DNA of 64,000 bases from the NCBI RefSeq assembly GCF_024139115.2, contig NC_085139.1, forward strand, positions 67,499,203-67,563,202. The letters run 5' to 3'. The DNA is from Armigeres subalbatus. Its lineage: Eukaryota > Arthropoda > Insecta > Diptera > Culicidae. Position 1 is the first letter of the stretch; every line of letters begins with the position of its first letter. Shown one piece after another: positions 11,809 through 23,739 of this stretch. The position numbers and the translations under genes were made by a program. A model generated the notes under the pieces. The model was not told the DNA's origin. It saw only the letters and a program-made list of their open reading frames with translations, and did no database searches.

Positions 11809-12110
11809 TAACCCCAAAGGGTCTCCAGTAGCTTTGCGAGCAAAGGCGTAAGATTGCCAATCCGGAGATGGCGAGTTCGATTCTTGGTCCGGTCCTGGAT
11901 GTTTTAGGGTTGGAAACATTCTCGACACCTTGGGCATAGTGCATCCATTGTACGCTTGCCACACAAGATACATACTCATGCAATGGCGGGCATAGAAAAG
12001 CTTTCAATTAATTTCTGAGGAGATGCCAATAGAATACTAAGTTGAAAAGCAGGTCAAGTTCCAGTTGGAATGTAGAACCATTGTAGAAGAAGAACAAGAT
12101 GACCCCAGAG
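11809..12110 (+). mobile_element. Feilai-like tRNA-derived SINE
   Basis: Starts with a tRNA-like head containing a GAGTTCGATTCTTGG box B-like motif at 11872-11886, continues with the conserved body (GGGTTGGAAACATTCTCGACACC, written in parts: GGAAACATTCTCGAC, TGCCACACAAGATACATAC, GCAATGGCGGGCATAG, TAAGTTGAAAAGCAGG) and ends in a GAAGAAGAA tail. This matches the layout of the Feilai SINEs of Aedes. It directly follows the RTE simple-repeat tail. Confidence 0.75.
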
Positions 12111-12239
12111 CACAAAAACGGTAAGTTTTTTTTGATAAACGTACACGTAGGGGACAGATCTTGTGAGTTTTACCAAACTAACAAAAATTAGGAGAATCGG
12201 TTGAAAACTAAATAAATGGCAGCTTTTTTCTCATCCATA
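12111..12239. other. Spacer between SINE and satellite
   Basis: Short AT-rich DNA with no recognised element. Confidence 0.4.
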
Positions 12240-12421
12240 TACTGCGCTCAGAACCAAATACAATTCAAATACAATCCAAATATAAACCCAGTCCACATCT
12301 TATCAAAATCTTATCCAAATCAAATCTAAAGCCAATCCAAATGCAATCAAAAACCCAATCCAAGAACATTCCAATCAAAATCCATTCCAGGTTTATTCCA
12401 ATTCCTATTCAATCTGACTCC

Positions 12422-12765
12422 AATATGGAGCCAATCCAAATCTTATGAAAATTTTATCTATATCTAATCCAAATCCAATCCAAATGCAATCCAAAATCCA
12501 AATCCTTTACAAATTCAATCTAAATCCAATCCAAATCTAATATAAATCCTTTCCAAAACCAAATTGAATATGATTCAAATCCAATCCAAATTCAAATCGA
12601 ATCCTAACGAACTACAATCCAAAATCAAATTCAGCAAATTCATTCACGTCTTATCAAAATCCAATCCTAATCCAACCAATATTTGATTTAAATCAAATCC
12701 AAATCCAATCCAATTCCAATTCACTCTGAATCCATTCCAAATCCAATCCGAATCCAATCCAAATC
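12422..12765. repeat. Higher-order duplication, copy 1
   Basis: A diverged, non-uniform segment of the satellite (starting at GGAGCCAATCCAAATCTTAT) that recurs at 13533-13876 with a constant offset of 1111 bases and only about half a dozen substitutions by eye. Confidence 0.9.
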
Positions 12766-13532
12766 CTATCCAAATCCAATCCAAATCCAATCCAAATCCA
12801 ATCCAAATCCAATCCAAATCCAATCCAAATCCAATCCAAATCCAATCCAAATCCAATCCAAATCAAATCCAAACCAAATCCAAACCAATCCAAATCAAAT
12901 CCAAACCAATCCAACCAATCCAAATCAATATCAAAACCAATTCAAATCCAGTCCAATTCCAATCCAAATCAAATCCAAACCAATCCAAACCAATCCAAAC
13001 CAATCCAAACAAACCAAATCCAAACCAATCCAAATCCAGTCCAAACCAATCCAAACCAATCTAAACCAATCTAAATCTTATCCAAACCAATCCAAACCAA
13101 TTTAAACCAATCCAAACCAATCCAATCCAAACCAATTCAAACCAATCCAAATCCAATCCAAATAAAATCCAAACCAATCCAAACCAATCCAAACCAATCC
13201 AAACCAATCCAAACCAATCCACATCCAATCCACATCTAATCCAAACCAACCAAACCAATCCAAATCAAACCAAACCAATCCAAACCAATCCAAACCAATC
13301 CAACCAATCCAAACCAATCCAAACCAATCCAAACCAATCCAAACCAATCCAATCCAATCCAAATCCAATCCAAATCCAATCCAAATCCAATCCAAATCCA
13401 ATCCAAATCCAATCCAAATCCAATCCAAATCCAATCCAAATCCAATCTAAATCCAATCCAAATCCAATCCAAATCCAGTCCAAATACAATCCAAATCCAA
13501 TACAAATCCAATCCAAATCCAAACCAAACCAA

Positions 13533-13876
13533 AATACGGAGCCAATCCAAATCTTATGAAAATTTTATCTACATCTAATCCAAATCCAATCCAAATGCAA
13601 TCCAAAATTCAAATCCTTTACAAATTCAATCTAAATCCAATCCAAATCTAATATAAATCCTTTCCAAAGCCAAATTGAATATGATTCAAATCCAATCCAA
13701 ATTCAAATCGAATCCTAACGAACTACAATCAAAAATCAAATTCAGCAAATTCATTCACGTCTTATCAAAATCCAATCCTAATCCAATCAATATTTGATTT
13801 AAATCAAATCCAAATCCAATTCAATTCCAATTCACTCTGAATCCATTCCAAATCCAATCCGAATCCAATCTAAATC
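13533..13876. repeat. Higher-order duplication, copy 2
   Basis: Second copy of the 12422-12765 segment. Anchors GGAGCC (12427 and 13538) and CATTCACGTC (12641 and 13752) both give an offset of 1111, so there is no net indel. Confidence 0.9.
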
Positions 13877-14395
13877 CAATCCAAATCCAATCCAAATCCA
13901 ATCCAAATCCAATCCAAATCCAATCCAAATCCAATCCAAATCAAATCCAAATCCAATCCAAATCCAATTCAAATCCAATCCAAATCCAATCCAAATCCAA
14001 TCCAAATCAAATCCAAATCCAATCCAAATCCAAATAAAATCCAATCCAAAACAAATCCAAATACAAATCCAAATCCAATCCAAATCCAGTCCAAATCCAA
14101 TCCGAATCCAATCCAAATCCAATCCAAATCCAATCCAAATCCAATCCAAATCCAATCCAATCCAAATCCAATCCAAATCCAATCTAAATCTTATTCAAAT
14201 CCAATCCAAATCCAATTCAAATCCAATCCAAATCCAATTCAAATCCAATCCAAATCCAATCCAAATCCAATCCAATCCAAATCCAATCCAATCCAAATCC
14301 AATCCAATCCAAATCCAATCCAAATAAAATCCAAATCCAATCCAAATCCAATCCAAATAAAATCCAAATCCAATCCAAATCCAATCCAAATCCAA

Positions 14396-15312
14396 TCCAA
14401 ACCAATCCAAACCAATCCAGATCCAATCCAAACCAATCCAAATCCAACCAAACCAATCCAAACCAATCCAAACCAATCCAAACCAATCCAACCAATCCAA
14501 ACCAATCCAAACCAATCCAAACCAATCCAAACCAATCCAAACCAATCCAACCAATCCAAACCAATCCAAACCAATCCAAACCAATCCAAACCAATCCAAA
14601 TCCAATCCAAACCAATCCAAACCAATCCAAACCAATCCAAACCAATCCAAACCAATCCAAACCAATCCAAACCAATCCAAACCAATCCAAACCAATCCAA
14701 ACCAACCAAACCAATCCAACCAATCCAAACCAATCCAACCAATCCAAACCAATCCAAACCAATCCAAACCAACCAAACCAATCCAAACCAATCCAAACCA
14801 AATCCAATCCAAACCAATCCAAACCAATCCAAACCAATCCAAACCAATCCAAACCAATCCAAACCAATCCAAACCAATCCAAACCAATCCAAATCCAATC
14901 CAATCCAATCCAATCAAATCCAACAAATCCAATACAAACCAATCCAAACCAATCCAAATCCAACCAAACCAATCCAAACCAATCCAAACCAACCAAACCA
15001 ATCCAAACCAATCCAAACCAATCCAATCCAAACCAATCCAAACCAATCCAAACCAATCCAAACCAATCCAAACCAATCCAAACCAATCCAAACCAATCCA
15101 AACCAATCCAAACCAATCCAAACCAATCCAAACCAATCCAAACCAATCCAAACCAATCCAAACCAATCCAAACCAATCCAACCAATCCAAACCAATCCAA
15201 ACCAATCCAAACCAATCCAAACCAATCCAAACCAATCCAAACCAATCCAAACCAATCCAAACCAATCCAAACCAATCCAAACCAATCCAAACCAATCCAA
15301 ACCAATCCAACC
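14396..15312. repeat. Homogeneous 10-bp subarray inside the satellite
   Basis: Dozens of almost uninterrupted CCAATCCAAA units, broken only by occasional CCAACC deletions or 11-bp units. The low divergence suggests more recent expansion than the flanking 11-bp stretches. Confidence 0.9.
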
Positions 15313-16450
15313 AACCAAATCCAATCCAAATTCAATCCAATCCAAATCCAATCCAAATCCAATCCAATCCAAATCCAATCCAAATCCAATCCAATCCAAA
15401 TCCAATCCAAATCCAATCCAAATCCAATCCAAAATTCAATCCAAATCCAATCCAAATCCAATCCAAATTCAAATCCAATTCAAATCCAATCCAATCCAAA
15501 TCCAATCCAAATCCAATCAAAATCCAATCCAAATCCAATTCAAATCCAATCGAATCCTAACAAACTCCAATCCAAATAAATCCAACTCCAGTCCACATCT
15601 TATCAAAATTCATTCTAAATTCAATCCAATTCCAATTCAATCTCAATCCAGTCAAAAGCCAATCAAAAGCTAATCAAAATTGTATTCAAATCCAACCCAA
15701 ATCCAATCAAAATTTTATCAAAATCTGATCCAAATCCAATTTAAATACAAACCAAATCCATTCCAAATCTAATTCAAATCCGGTCAAAATCTAATCCAAA
15801 TCCAATCCAAATCCAATCAAAATCCAATCCAAATCCAATCAAAATCCAATCCAAATCCAATCCAAATCCAATCCAAATCCAAATCCAATCCAAATCCAAT
15901 CCAAATCCAATCCAATCCAAATCCAATCGAATCCTAACAAACTTCAATCCAAATCCAATCCAAATCCAATCCAAATCCAATCCAAATCCAATCCAAATCC
16001 AATCCAAATCCAATCCAAATTCAATCCAAATCCAATCCAAATCCAAACCAAATCCAAACCAAATCCTATCCAAATCCATTCCAAATCCAATCCAAATCCA
16101 AACCAAATCCAATCCAAATCCAATCCAAATTCAATCCAAATCCAATCTAATCCAAATCCAATTCGAATCCAATTCGAATGCAATCCCAATCCAATCCAAA
16201 TCCCAAACCAAATTCCGATCCAAATCCAACCCGAAAGTAATCTCATTCAAATTCAAATCAAAATTCACATCCAATCCAAATCCTATTAAAATTCTTTGCA
16301 AATTAAATCCAATCCAAATCCCTTCCAAATTCAATTTAAATCTAATATAAATTCTTTCTAAAGCCAAAATAAATTGGATTCAAATCCGATCCAAATTCAA
16401 TCCAAATCCATTCCAAAATTTCTTCCTAATCCATTCCAATTCCTATTCTG

Positions 16451-18059
16451 ACTCAACTACTTAACCTCGACCAAGCTGAGAGTTCTTCGGTTCTCCAAAA
16501 CTAGCCTTAAAATATATGAAGCAAATCATGAATGGCGCAATAACAAATCAAAAGTATCCCAGCACCTTTATGCTTACTGATTCTTGAGTCTTTAGAAAAA
16601 AAATATGATCATCATGTGAATAGATTGTGGTCCCTCACGATAATCGAACATTTCGTTGACAAGTGCGGGAAACATGCGTTAAATTATCTGAAATGTAAAA
16701 AGGAGATCCGTAACACACATAGAAATTTACGGGAAATTGGAACCCAGTCTTAAGACTAAAGCAGAATTTACTAATACGTGAAGTCCAGCTGAAAACTAAA
16801 TGAAATGTTGATCGAGATTGCAAATTGGTTTTTAATAACCAGGAACAGTTGCCGCGAGACGATCGCAGTGTTGAATACAAACCGGCAGCGGAAACAGTTT
16901 GTGTCACATTTATTTATGGCATCCAGCATTAAGACGTGCGTGCGTGGATATGTAAATATAATAGAATATAATAATTATATCGATTCAACGACTTTAAATA
17001 TAACATTTTAATAGATCACACTAAACATTCCAACGACTGCCTATCTCTGAATTTTAACCACTATGCTTTGTGCAGAAAACGCGCGTCAACTCAATCTTCT
17101 TGTATTCGGAAAACTACTTATACATACAGTCGGGTCTACAGGAACACGAGCTCATATTGCAAGACTTCCTATTTAGAGCAAAATATTTGTTGCGACAATC
17201 ATAGTACATACTCATGGAATTTTGAAAATTTGGTTGAGACCCAGGCATAGACAAAGAATTTTAATATGTAGAGCACCGACATGTGTGAGATTGGTCTGTA
17301 TTCCATGTCAAAATATGAGAATAATCATAAACAAAATCGAAAACCATTAAAAAGTTAATAATTAAAAAAAAAAAAACACCGGCATTTTTATGCAATCGCA
17401 TCTCATCAGGCTTTCTTGCTCGACTTCACGAGACTATATTGGCGTCATTTGCGTCAGTGAAGATCCATTCGAAACGCTATGTTCATTTTATCAACATGAT
17501 CATTCTTCTAGAAACTCGTTTCACCGCACAGCCTTAGCGTATTGCATGGAAGCTGCCTTACGTTTCATTATCAAACGCATAAAAAACTAAGCTACATAGC
17601 TTCAGCTCGGACTAAATCGCTTGTCTCTATTAGCTACGTTTTCGAATAATAGAAAACAGAACACTAATAAGAATAGATGGTCCAATATTTACGACTAATC
17701 ATTTTCGTTGTTCTTCCTAATCACGAACAAAAATTTAAAAGCATCCATACCAATGTTTAATTAATTGCATCTTGGTCGAGATTAATAATTCATAACTGAT
17801 ACCTGAGTTGTCAATGTTGAACTCACGCGTTGAAATTATTTAGCAGAAGGATACAAAATATCCATCAGTTAGGAATGTATGTTTTTAAATCTAGCGTTGC
17901 ATTGGGCATCCCAATTCTAATCGCACTGATCGTATGTAAACTTTCGTACAAAAGCATGAGCATCCGGGATCTTGCCCACGGAATTTTAGTTCTAATGTGT
18001 TTCATACGCACGGGATTCAGAAAATTAGAGCAAAAAAAATTGAATTCTATAAACTGGAA
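16451..18059. other. Unassigned DNA with no supported gene
   Basis: AT-rich, with short open frames lacking ATG starts, codon structure or recognisable motifs. The frame opening at 17830 uses a TTG and soon runs into repeat-derived sequence, so I do not call it. Confidence 0.5.
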
Positions 18060-19126
18060 CCAACATCCGGCGAAAATTCACCGGGTGGGACTGCGCCGGT
18101 CCGATATTCGTTGGCGGCGGCGTTTGTCGGTGGTCGGTGGCGGCGGCGTGAATCGGCGTGGCGATTTTTTTATTACGTTTCTTATTTTTTTTTGCATTTT
18201 TTGGGATATTTTCAAGACATTAAAGGAAGAATCTTTTGAATTCCGCATGAAAAATCTAATGAACTTCTCCAGAAAAGTTTTTCAAAAATTTGGAAGTTAC
18301 TTTCGAATTTTCCATGGGAACTACTTTGAAGTTTCGAGAAATATTTGGAATTTCAAAATAAAATTGTTTGGAATTTCACCAAAAAATGGGAAGCTTCAGA
18401 ATTTTCACGAAAAATTGTTTTTAACTTCTACAGGAAAATCTTCGGAAATTCACGGAAAGTTTCTGTTGAGTATTTTTCGAAATTAGCATAAAAATCTTCA
18501 TAATTGCAGGAGAGTGTGGCTGGTAGAATGGTTGTTTTCAGGTTGACTTTCTCAGTCTAGAATAATTAGGACGGCTAGTTTGGAATGGCCAACGATAAAA
18601 CAGTAAATTCTTCGCGAGAGGCTCTAAAGAGTTCTCTAGGAAAATTTTCTGGAATTTTCACGAAAAATTCTCCGTAAGTAAACTTCTCAGGAATTTCCAC
18701 GGAGGACTGTTCAAAATGTAGATTTCAATAAAAAAAAATCTTCAGATTGTTCGAAAAAAAAATTGTTCGAAATTATTGGATTTCTACTGAAAATTATTTG
18801 TACAGTAGACGTTCGGTAACCAAAAGTCATTTAACTGCAATGCTTTTAACTGCAATTCAATAGTTACATCAGTTTGCAGTTATCGGACAGCTGAACTTCA
18901 AAACGATGTCAAAGTCTATGATCTGCATTGCGCTGCACAATCAGGTGCACTTCTATTGCGTCGGACGTCGCCTGACAATTGTTTGACGACAAGAATGCGT
19001 CGCGGTTATCGAACGGCATTCGCTAACTGAAACGAAAACATGTTGCAGTTATTGAACGACTAGTGTATTGTCCAAAAGAAATTCTTGGGAAATTCCATTG
19101 GCCGAAAGCGACATACGGCCGAACTG

Positions 19127-19328
19127 CCCAAGCAACCAAAAGTTCGGATAAGAGGGGATGTTTTGGCTTAATCAGCTCACATTTTAAGTAATTTTTTGTA
19201 TGGTGGGAGCGTAGAAGTGAACTTTGAAGTTCCGTTAATTTGTTTGGAACTCAATGTGAACCAAAAGTGAACCAATTGGTTCGGTTAGGAACGAATTTAA
19301 GTAAAATCTGAACTTTTGGTTGCTTGGG
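19127..19328. mobile_element. 202-bp MITE with CCCAAGCAACC termini
   Basis: Begins CCCAAGCAACCAAAAGTTC and ends with its reverse complement. The flanks read GAACTG on the left and TGGTAA on the right, while the inverted paralogous block at 22700 has uninterrupted GAACTGGTAA. The comparison gives the empty site and a 2-bp TG duplication. No coding capacity. Confidence 0.8.
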
Positions 19329-19489
19329 TGGTAAATTGGCCGAAGAAGTTGTTTGCCTTAACAGGTCGTTTGACGGAATAGGTTATCAGCCCGAAAATGC
19401 CGTTTGGCCGAAATGGTCATTTGACAGAATGGGTCATTTGGCCAAAAATATCGTTTGGGCCTACATGTTATACGGTCAAATGTCAATAA

Positions 19490-19867
19490 GGGTCTGTTCA
19501 AATATAACGTAACACAATAGGGGGTGGAGGTTGTTTAATTTCTGTTACAATTTATTATGCAAAATATGGGGGGTGGGTGTCCTTCGGAATATTGTTACGC
19601 GTAACAAATTAATTGCATAGAGAAAAAAAAATTAAAAATGTTGAAAAATGTTTATTTTTTTCAAAATAGCATAAAATATACTAATAATAATAATCTATTG
19701 TAACGTGTTTTAAATCCTACCAAAATTTTTTTTTTTCTCAATAAACTGTTTATTACGCGTTACGCATAGGGGTGAGGGTTGTTCTGGAAATTGTTACAGA
19801 TTGTTACGAGGGGGCGGGGGTTCTCAAAAACAACGTTTTTCGCGTTACGTAATATTTGAACAGACCC
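19490..19867. mobile_element. 378-bp MITE with GGGTCTGTTCAAATAT termini
   Basis: The left end GGGTCTGTTCAAATATAACG is the reverse complement of the right end apart from one or two changes. Both ends continue into GTTACG-rich sequence, so the inverted repeat is longer but imperfect. The target-site duplication is not clear. Confidence 0.75.
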
Positions 19868-20539
19868 ACTGAACGGGTAATTTGCAGTTGTTGAACATCC
19901 ATCATACTTAACGAAGAGCAACGAAACGTTGGACAAAATTTAAAAATCTATTTAGTAATTTAGTCATGACATTTACGTTGAAAAGGCCTTTTTATCAAAC
20001 GACCTTTGAACGAAATTTCGTAACCTCTACTTTTCAAGTCGATACTGGCCTTTAAGTCAAAAGTCATCTACCCAAATCCCATTAAGCCGAATTGAACGTT
20101 TATTCAAAACTGTTATCAGGTCGAAAATGGTTTGACCAAAAATCTAGTATGACCGAAAGCTACATACAGCCATAATGGACATTCAGCCGAAATGTTAATT
20201 TGACCGAAAAAATCGTTCAACAGAATAGATCATTTAACCGAAAATGCTGTTTGGTAAGAATGGTCATTTGGACCGAAGATGTCTTTTCTGCAAAACAACC
20301 CTTCCGGCCAAATGGAATTTTCTGTCAAGTGACCTATTCGGCTGATCGTCTTTTTGGAAAAATGATCAATTGAGCCAAACGACACTTTTCAAAGAAGTAA
20401 GTAAGTAAGTTAGTAAGTAAGATTGCAGAAAGGGCATTCTTGGTCCAAACGGCTTTTTCTGCCAAATGACAATTCTGGCACTTTCGGTCAAACGACTTTT
20501 GCAGTCGAACGTCATTCCCAGCTATATGACCTGTTAGGG

Positions 20540-22258
20540 CAGCGGTTCTCAACCTTTTTCCTGAGAGGTACCCTTTGGAACTTTTTCATTAATTGAGGTA
20601 CTTCCTCTTGAAAGTAGGTCAATTCTGAGGATTTTGAAAGTTGTTTCTGAATCTCTTGAAAATAGGCTTCCGCAGCTCTTGATAGAGGCATCTAAGCCTC
20701 TTGTAGAGAGGCTTTCGAGTCTCTTGAATGGAGGCTTTCGAGCCATTTGAAAGAAGGCTTCCTTTGCATCTAGAAAAGACGCTTCTGAGCCTCTTGAAAG
20801 AAGAATGCCGAGCTTCTTGAAGGGAGGCTTCTGAGGCTCTTGGAAGGAGGCTTCCGATTTAGGCTTCGAGCCTCTTAAAATGAGCCTTCTGAGCTTTTTG
20901 AAAGAATATTTCTGTTCCACTTAAAACGAGGCTTCTGAGCCTCTTGAAAGAAGCTTCTGAATCCCTTGAAAGTATGCTTCTGCAGGAGCTTCTGAGCCCC
21001 TTGTAGAGAGGCTTTTGAGCATCTTGAATGGTGGCTTTTGAGATAATTAAAAGAAGACTTCTTTTGCATCTTTAAAAGATGCTTCTTAACCTCTTGAAAG
21101 TATGCTTCCAACCCTCTTGGAAGAAGGCGAGTTTTTTGAAGGGAGGCATCCGTGACTCTTGAAAAGAGTATTTCGATTCACTTGAAAGTAGGCTTTCGAG
21201 CCTCTTGAAAGGAGCCTTCCTAGCTTTTTAGAGGAAGGCTTTCTGCCCTCTTAAAAGGTGAAAGTTAGTAAGCTTCCGGGCCTCTTGAAAGGAGGCTTCC
21301 GAGCCTCTTGAAAAGTGGCTTCCGAGCCTCTTGAAAGGAGGCATCCGAGCCTCTTGAAACGAGGCTTCCGAGCCTCTTGAAAGGAGGCTTCCGAGCCTCT
21401 TGAAAGGAGGCTTCCGAGCCTCTTGAAAGGAGGCTTCCGAGCCTCTTGAAAGGAGGCTTCCGAGCCTCTTGAAAGGAGGCTTCCGAGCCTATTGAAAGGA
21501 GGCTTCCGAGCCTCTTGAAAGGAGGCTTCCGAGCCTCTTGAAAGGAGGCTTCCGAGTCTCTTGAAAGGAGGCTTCCGAGCCTCTTGAAAGGAGGCTTCCA
21601 AGCCTTTCGGAAGGAGGCTCCCGCGCTTTTTGAAAAAAGGCTTCCGACTCCCTCAAAACGAGGAATCCGGGCCTCTTGCAAGGAGACACAGTTCTCTTGA
21701 AAGGAAGGATACGAGCCTTTCGAAAGAAGGCTTCTGAACATCTCGAAAGGAAGCATTCGAGCTGCTCTGAAGAAGGCTTCCGAGAAGCGTAGAAAGATGC
21801 TTCCAATCCTCTTGCATCGAAGCATTCGAGTTTTTCTAAAAAAAAGGCCTACATGCCTCTCAAACGGTGGTTTCCGAAACTTTGAATTCTTGATTTTAAT
21901 TCAAAAGCATGTTCCTAACATATTATACAACATTTTGTTTAGATCAGGTAGATGGCATTGAAGATTTTATAAATTTACACATTTGACGTTTTGTCCGTTT
22001 GATCTTTTGTTCCGCAGCTCTTCATACGCTGTTCTGGTTGAAGAGAGCAGGGTTTAATTAGCTTTGATTTATTGATCACCTTGCGTATTATGTACAAGAC
22101 AAATTTTAGAAATAAAAATACACAATTATCAAAACTTTATCAATAAGCTCCGGTTGGAATTGTGATACGTCCGCCATTATGCATTTTTATCCGAGGTACC
22201 CCCTAGGGCCAGCAAAGGTGCTCCCAGGCGTACATGTACCCCAGGTTGAGAACCGCTG
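20540..22258. mobile_element. Non-autonomous hAT-type element with 8-bp TSD
   Basis: Begins CAGCGGTTCTCAACC and ends GGTTGAGAACCGCTG, a perfect terminal inverted repeat of 15 bp with further similarity inward (GAGGTACCC against the reverse complement of GGTACCCCC). It is flanked by an exact 8-bp direct repeat TGTTAGGG at 20532-20539 and 22259-22266. CAG...CTG termini and 8-bp duplications are features of hAT elements, and the termini resemble those of Charlie-like hATs. It encodes no transposase; most of its 1.7 kb is a 23-bp tandem repeat. It interrupts the GGCCGAA repeat. Confidence 0.9.
20560..21860. repeat. 23-bp minisatellite inside the hAT element
   Basis: The unit CTTCCGAGCCTCTTGAAAGG plus AGG repeats with a 23-base period (for example starts at 21363 and 21386). 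About 15 nearly identical units occupy 21265-21610; the flanking parts are diverged copies. Open minus-strand frames with peptide repeats such as EARKPPFKRLGSLLSRGS arise because three units (69 nt) lack stops. I do not call a gene. Confidence 0.92.
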
Positions 22259-23240
22259 TGTTAGGGCAAATATCTTTTTACAAGTCCGGCCAAATTTCCT
22301 TTTTGCTTTCAGCCAAACTACATTTTCGGTCAAACCAGTTTTGACATGATAACAGTTTCCGTTAAACGTTTAGTTTTGCTAAATGGTACTTGGCTAGCTG
22401 TCTTTTGGCCAGTATCGACTCAAAAATAGAGAGGCTACGGATTTTTGTTAAATGGTCAATTGACAAAAAAGTCTATTTAACCAAACGAGTGACCATTTTT
22501 GATCATATTACCCATTCAGTCCGAGGTTCAGTGTCATTGATATTTGGCCGTATGACCCGTTGGACCGAATTACATTTTCGGCCAAACGGACCATTCTGAC
22601 AAAAAACCATTTCAGCTAAACGGAATTTTTGGCCAACGATCGTTTCGGCCAGATGACCTACTAGCAAACGGCTTTTTCGGCCAAGTTACCAGTTCGGCCG
22701 TCTGTCGCTTTCGGTCAATGGAATTCGCCAAGAATTTCTTGTAGAAAATAGAAAGAATTTTCTGGAGAAATAAAAAAAAATCCTCAAAAAATCCGAGCAT
22801 TTTTCCGTTGTTTTAAAGTTGGCTATGCCAAACTAGCCGTCTAGTGATGAACTTCTCCCTGTGAAAAAATCACTCTTATTAAGGATTAAAAAAAACTAGC
22901 CGTCTTAATAATAAGCAAAAGTCAACGTTAAAGCGTCCTTTTAACAAGTCACAATTTTCTGTGTAAATTTCAAAGAATACTCAACAGAAACTAAATAAGA
23001 ACTTTCCGTGGATATTCCGAATATTTTCCTGTAGAAATTTGGAACAACTTTCCGTGAAAGCTCTGAAGAGATTCTCATGTAAATTCCAAACAGTTTTCCT
23101 TGGTAAATGCAATAAGGGCTCCTTTTGGTAATTCTAAAGAGTTCTAGAAACTTGATAGTAGTTCTTGTTGAAAATCTGAAGAAAAAAAATCCAAATGAAT
23201 ATTCTGGAAAAATTTGAAAAAATTTCTAAGAAAGTCCCCA

Positions 23241-23739
23241 GCATGCTTACTATCAAGGGCCGCATTGCGATTTTGAACTATTGAAGCGGGCCGCAGTAAA
23301 TTAGCAATATTTGTTTCTCATTGCAAAGCTTAGTACAAAATGATGTGCTGTATCAAAAATAAAATTTTGACAAAATATGTTATTCCTATGAATAAATAAT
23401 TTTGTAAAACATACTTGTAAAGACATTTAATACTGCAGGCTTTATCGCCGTAGCTGACTATGAATCGATACTACTGTTTCTGCTCTTTCAGACTTGACAG
23501 GAGGTAATTCTTTTGCATCTCCATCTTTTCGACTCAGTTGGCAGAAAGTATTCTGAGCTATTTTTTTCCAAATGATCATATGGTCGGTGTTCTACCAATC
23601 CGCACCAAGTGCCAATAAATTAAAAATCGCCCAAACATGTTGCGATTGTAATTGTTTACAAAATGTAATGAATGTATTAGTAATCAAAGATATTTTTATC
23701 AAAAAAGTGCAAACATAGATACGATTTCGACCAAAGAGC
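23241..23739. other. Unassigned insertion within the composite repeat
   Basis: A stretch of different composition (starting AAGGGCCGCATTGCG) that separates two blocks of GGCCGAA-type repeat. No termini or coding signal recognised. Confidence 0.35.

Larger units (their letters stand above)
12240..16450. repeat. Satellite array of 11-bp and 10-bp units (CCAATCCAAAT / CCAATCCAAA)
   Basis: About 4.2 kb of the plus strand is built from CCAATCCAAAT (11 bp) and CCAATCCAAA (10 bp) units, with diverged edges (12240-12750, 15540-16450) and purer interiors. The minus strand stays open over long stretches because neither unit creates a stop, giving artificial peptides such as WIWIGFGLDLD (11-bp form) and GLVWIGLDWF (10-bp form). 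These are not genes. The 10-bp form dominates 12880-13350 and 14396-15310; the 11-bp form dominates the rest. Confidence 0.95.

Noticed and set aside
11827..11890. Functional tRNA gene
   Set aside because: Only box B-like sequence is good; no cloverleaf can be formed and the context is a SINE head.
12644..16367. Long minus-strand open frames with WIGFGLDLDWI and GLVWIGLDWF repeats
   Set aside because: They follow directly from stop-free 10- and 11-bp satellite units, appear in several frames at once, and have no gene-like start or flanks.
17830..18486. 218-codon plus-strand open frame with a hydrophobic start
   Set aside because: Begins at TTG, has no recognisable domain, and the second half is repeat-derived GAAATTCACGG sequence.
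20549..21825. Minus-strand frames with SRGSEASFQEARKPPFKRLG repeats
   Set aside because: Product of the 23-bp minisatellite inside the hAT element; three units give a stop-free 69-nt period.
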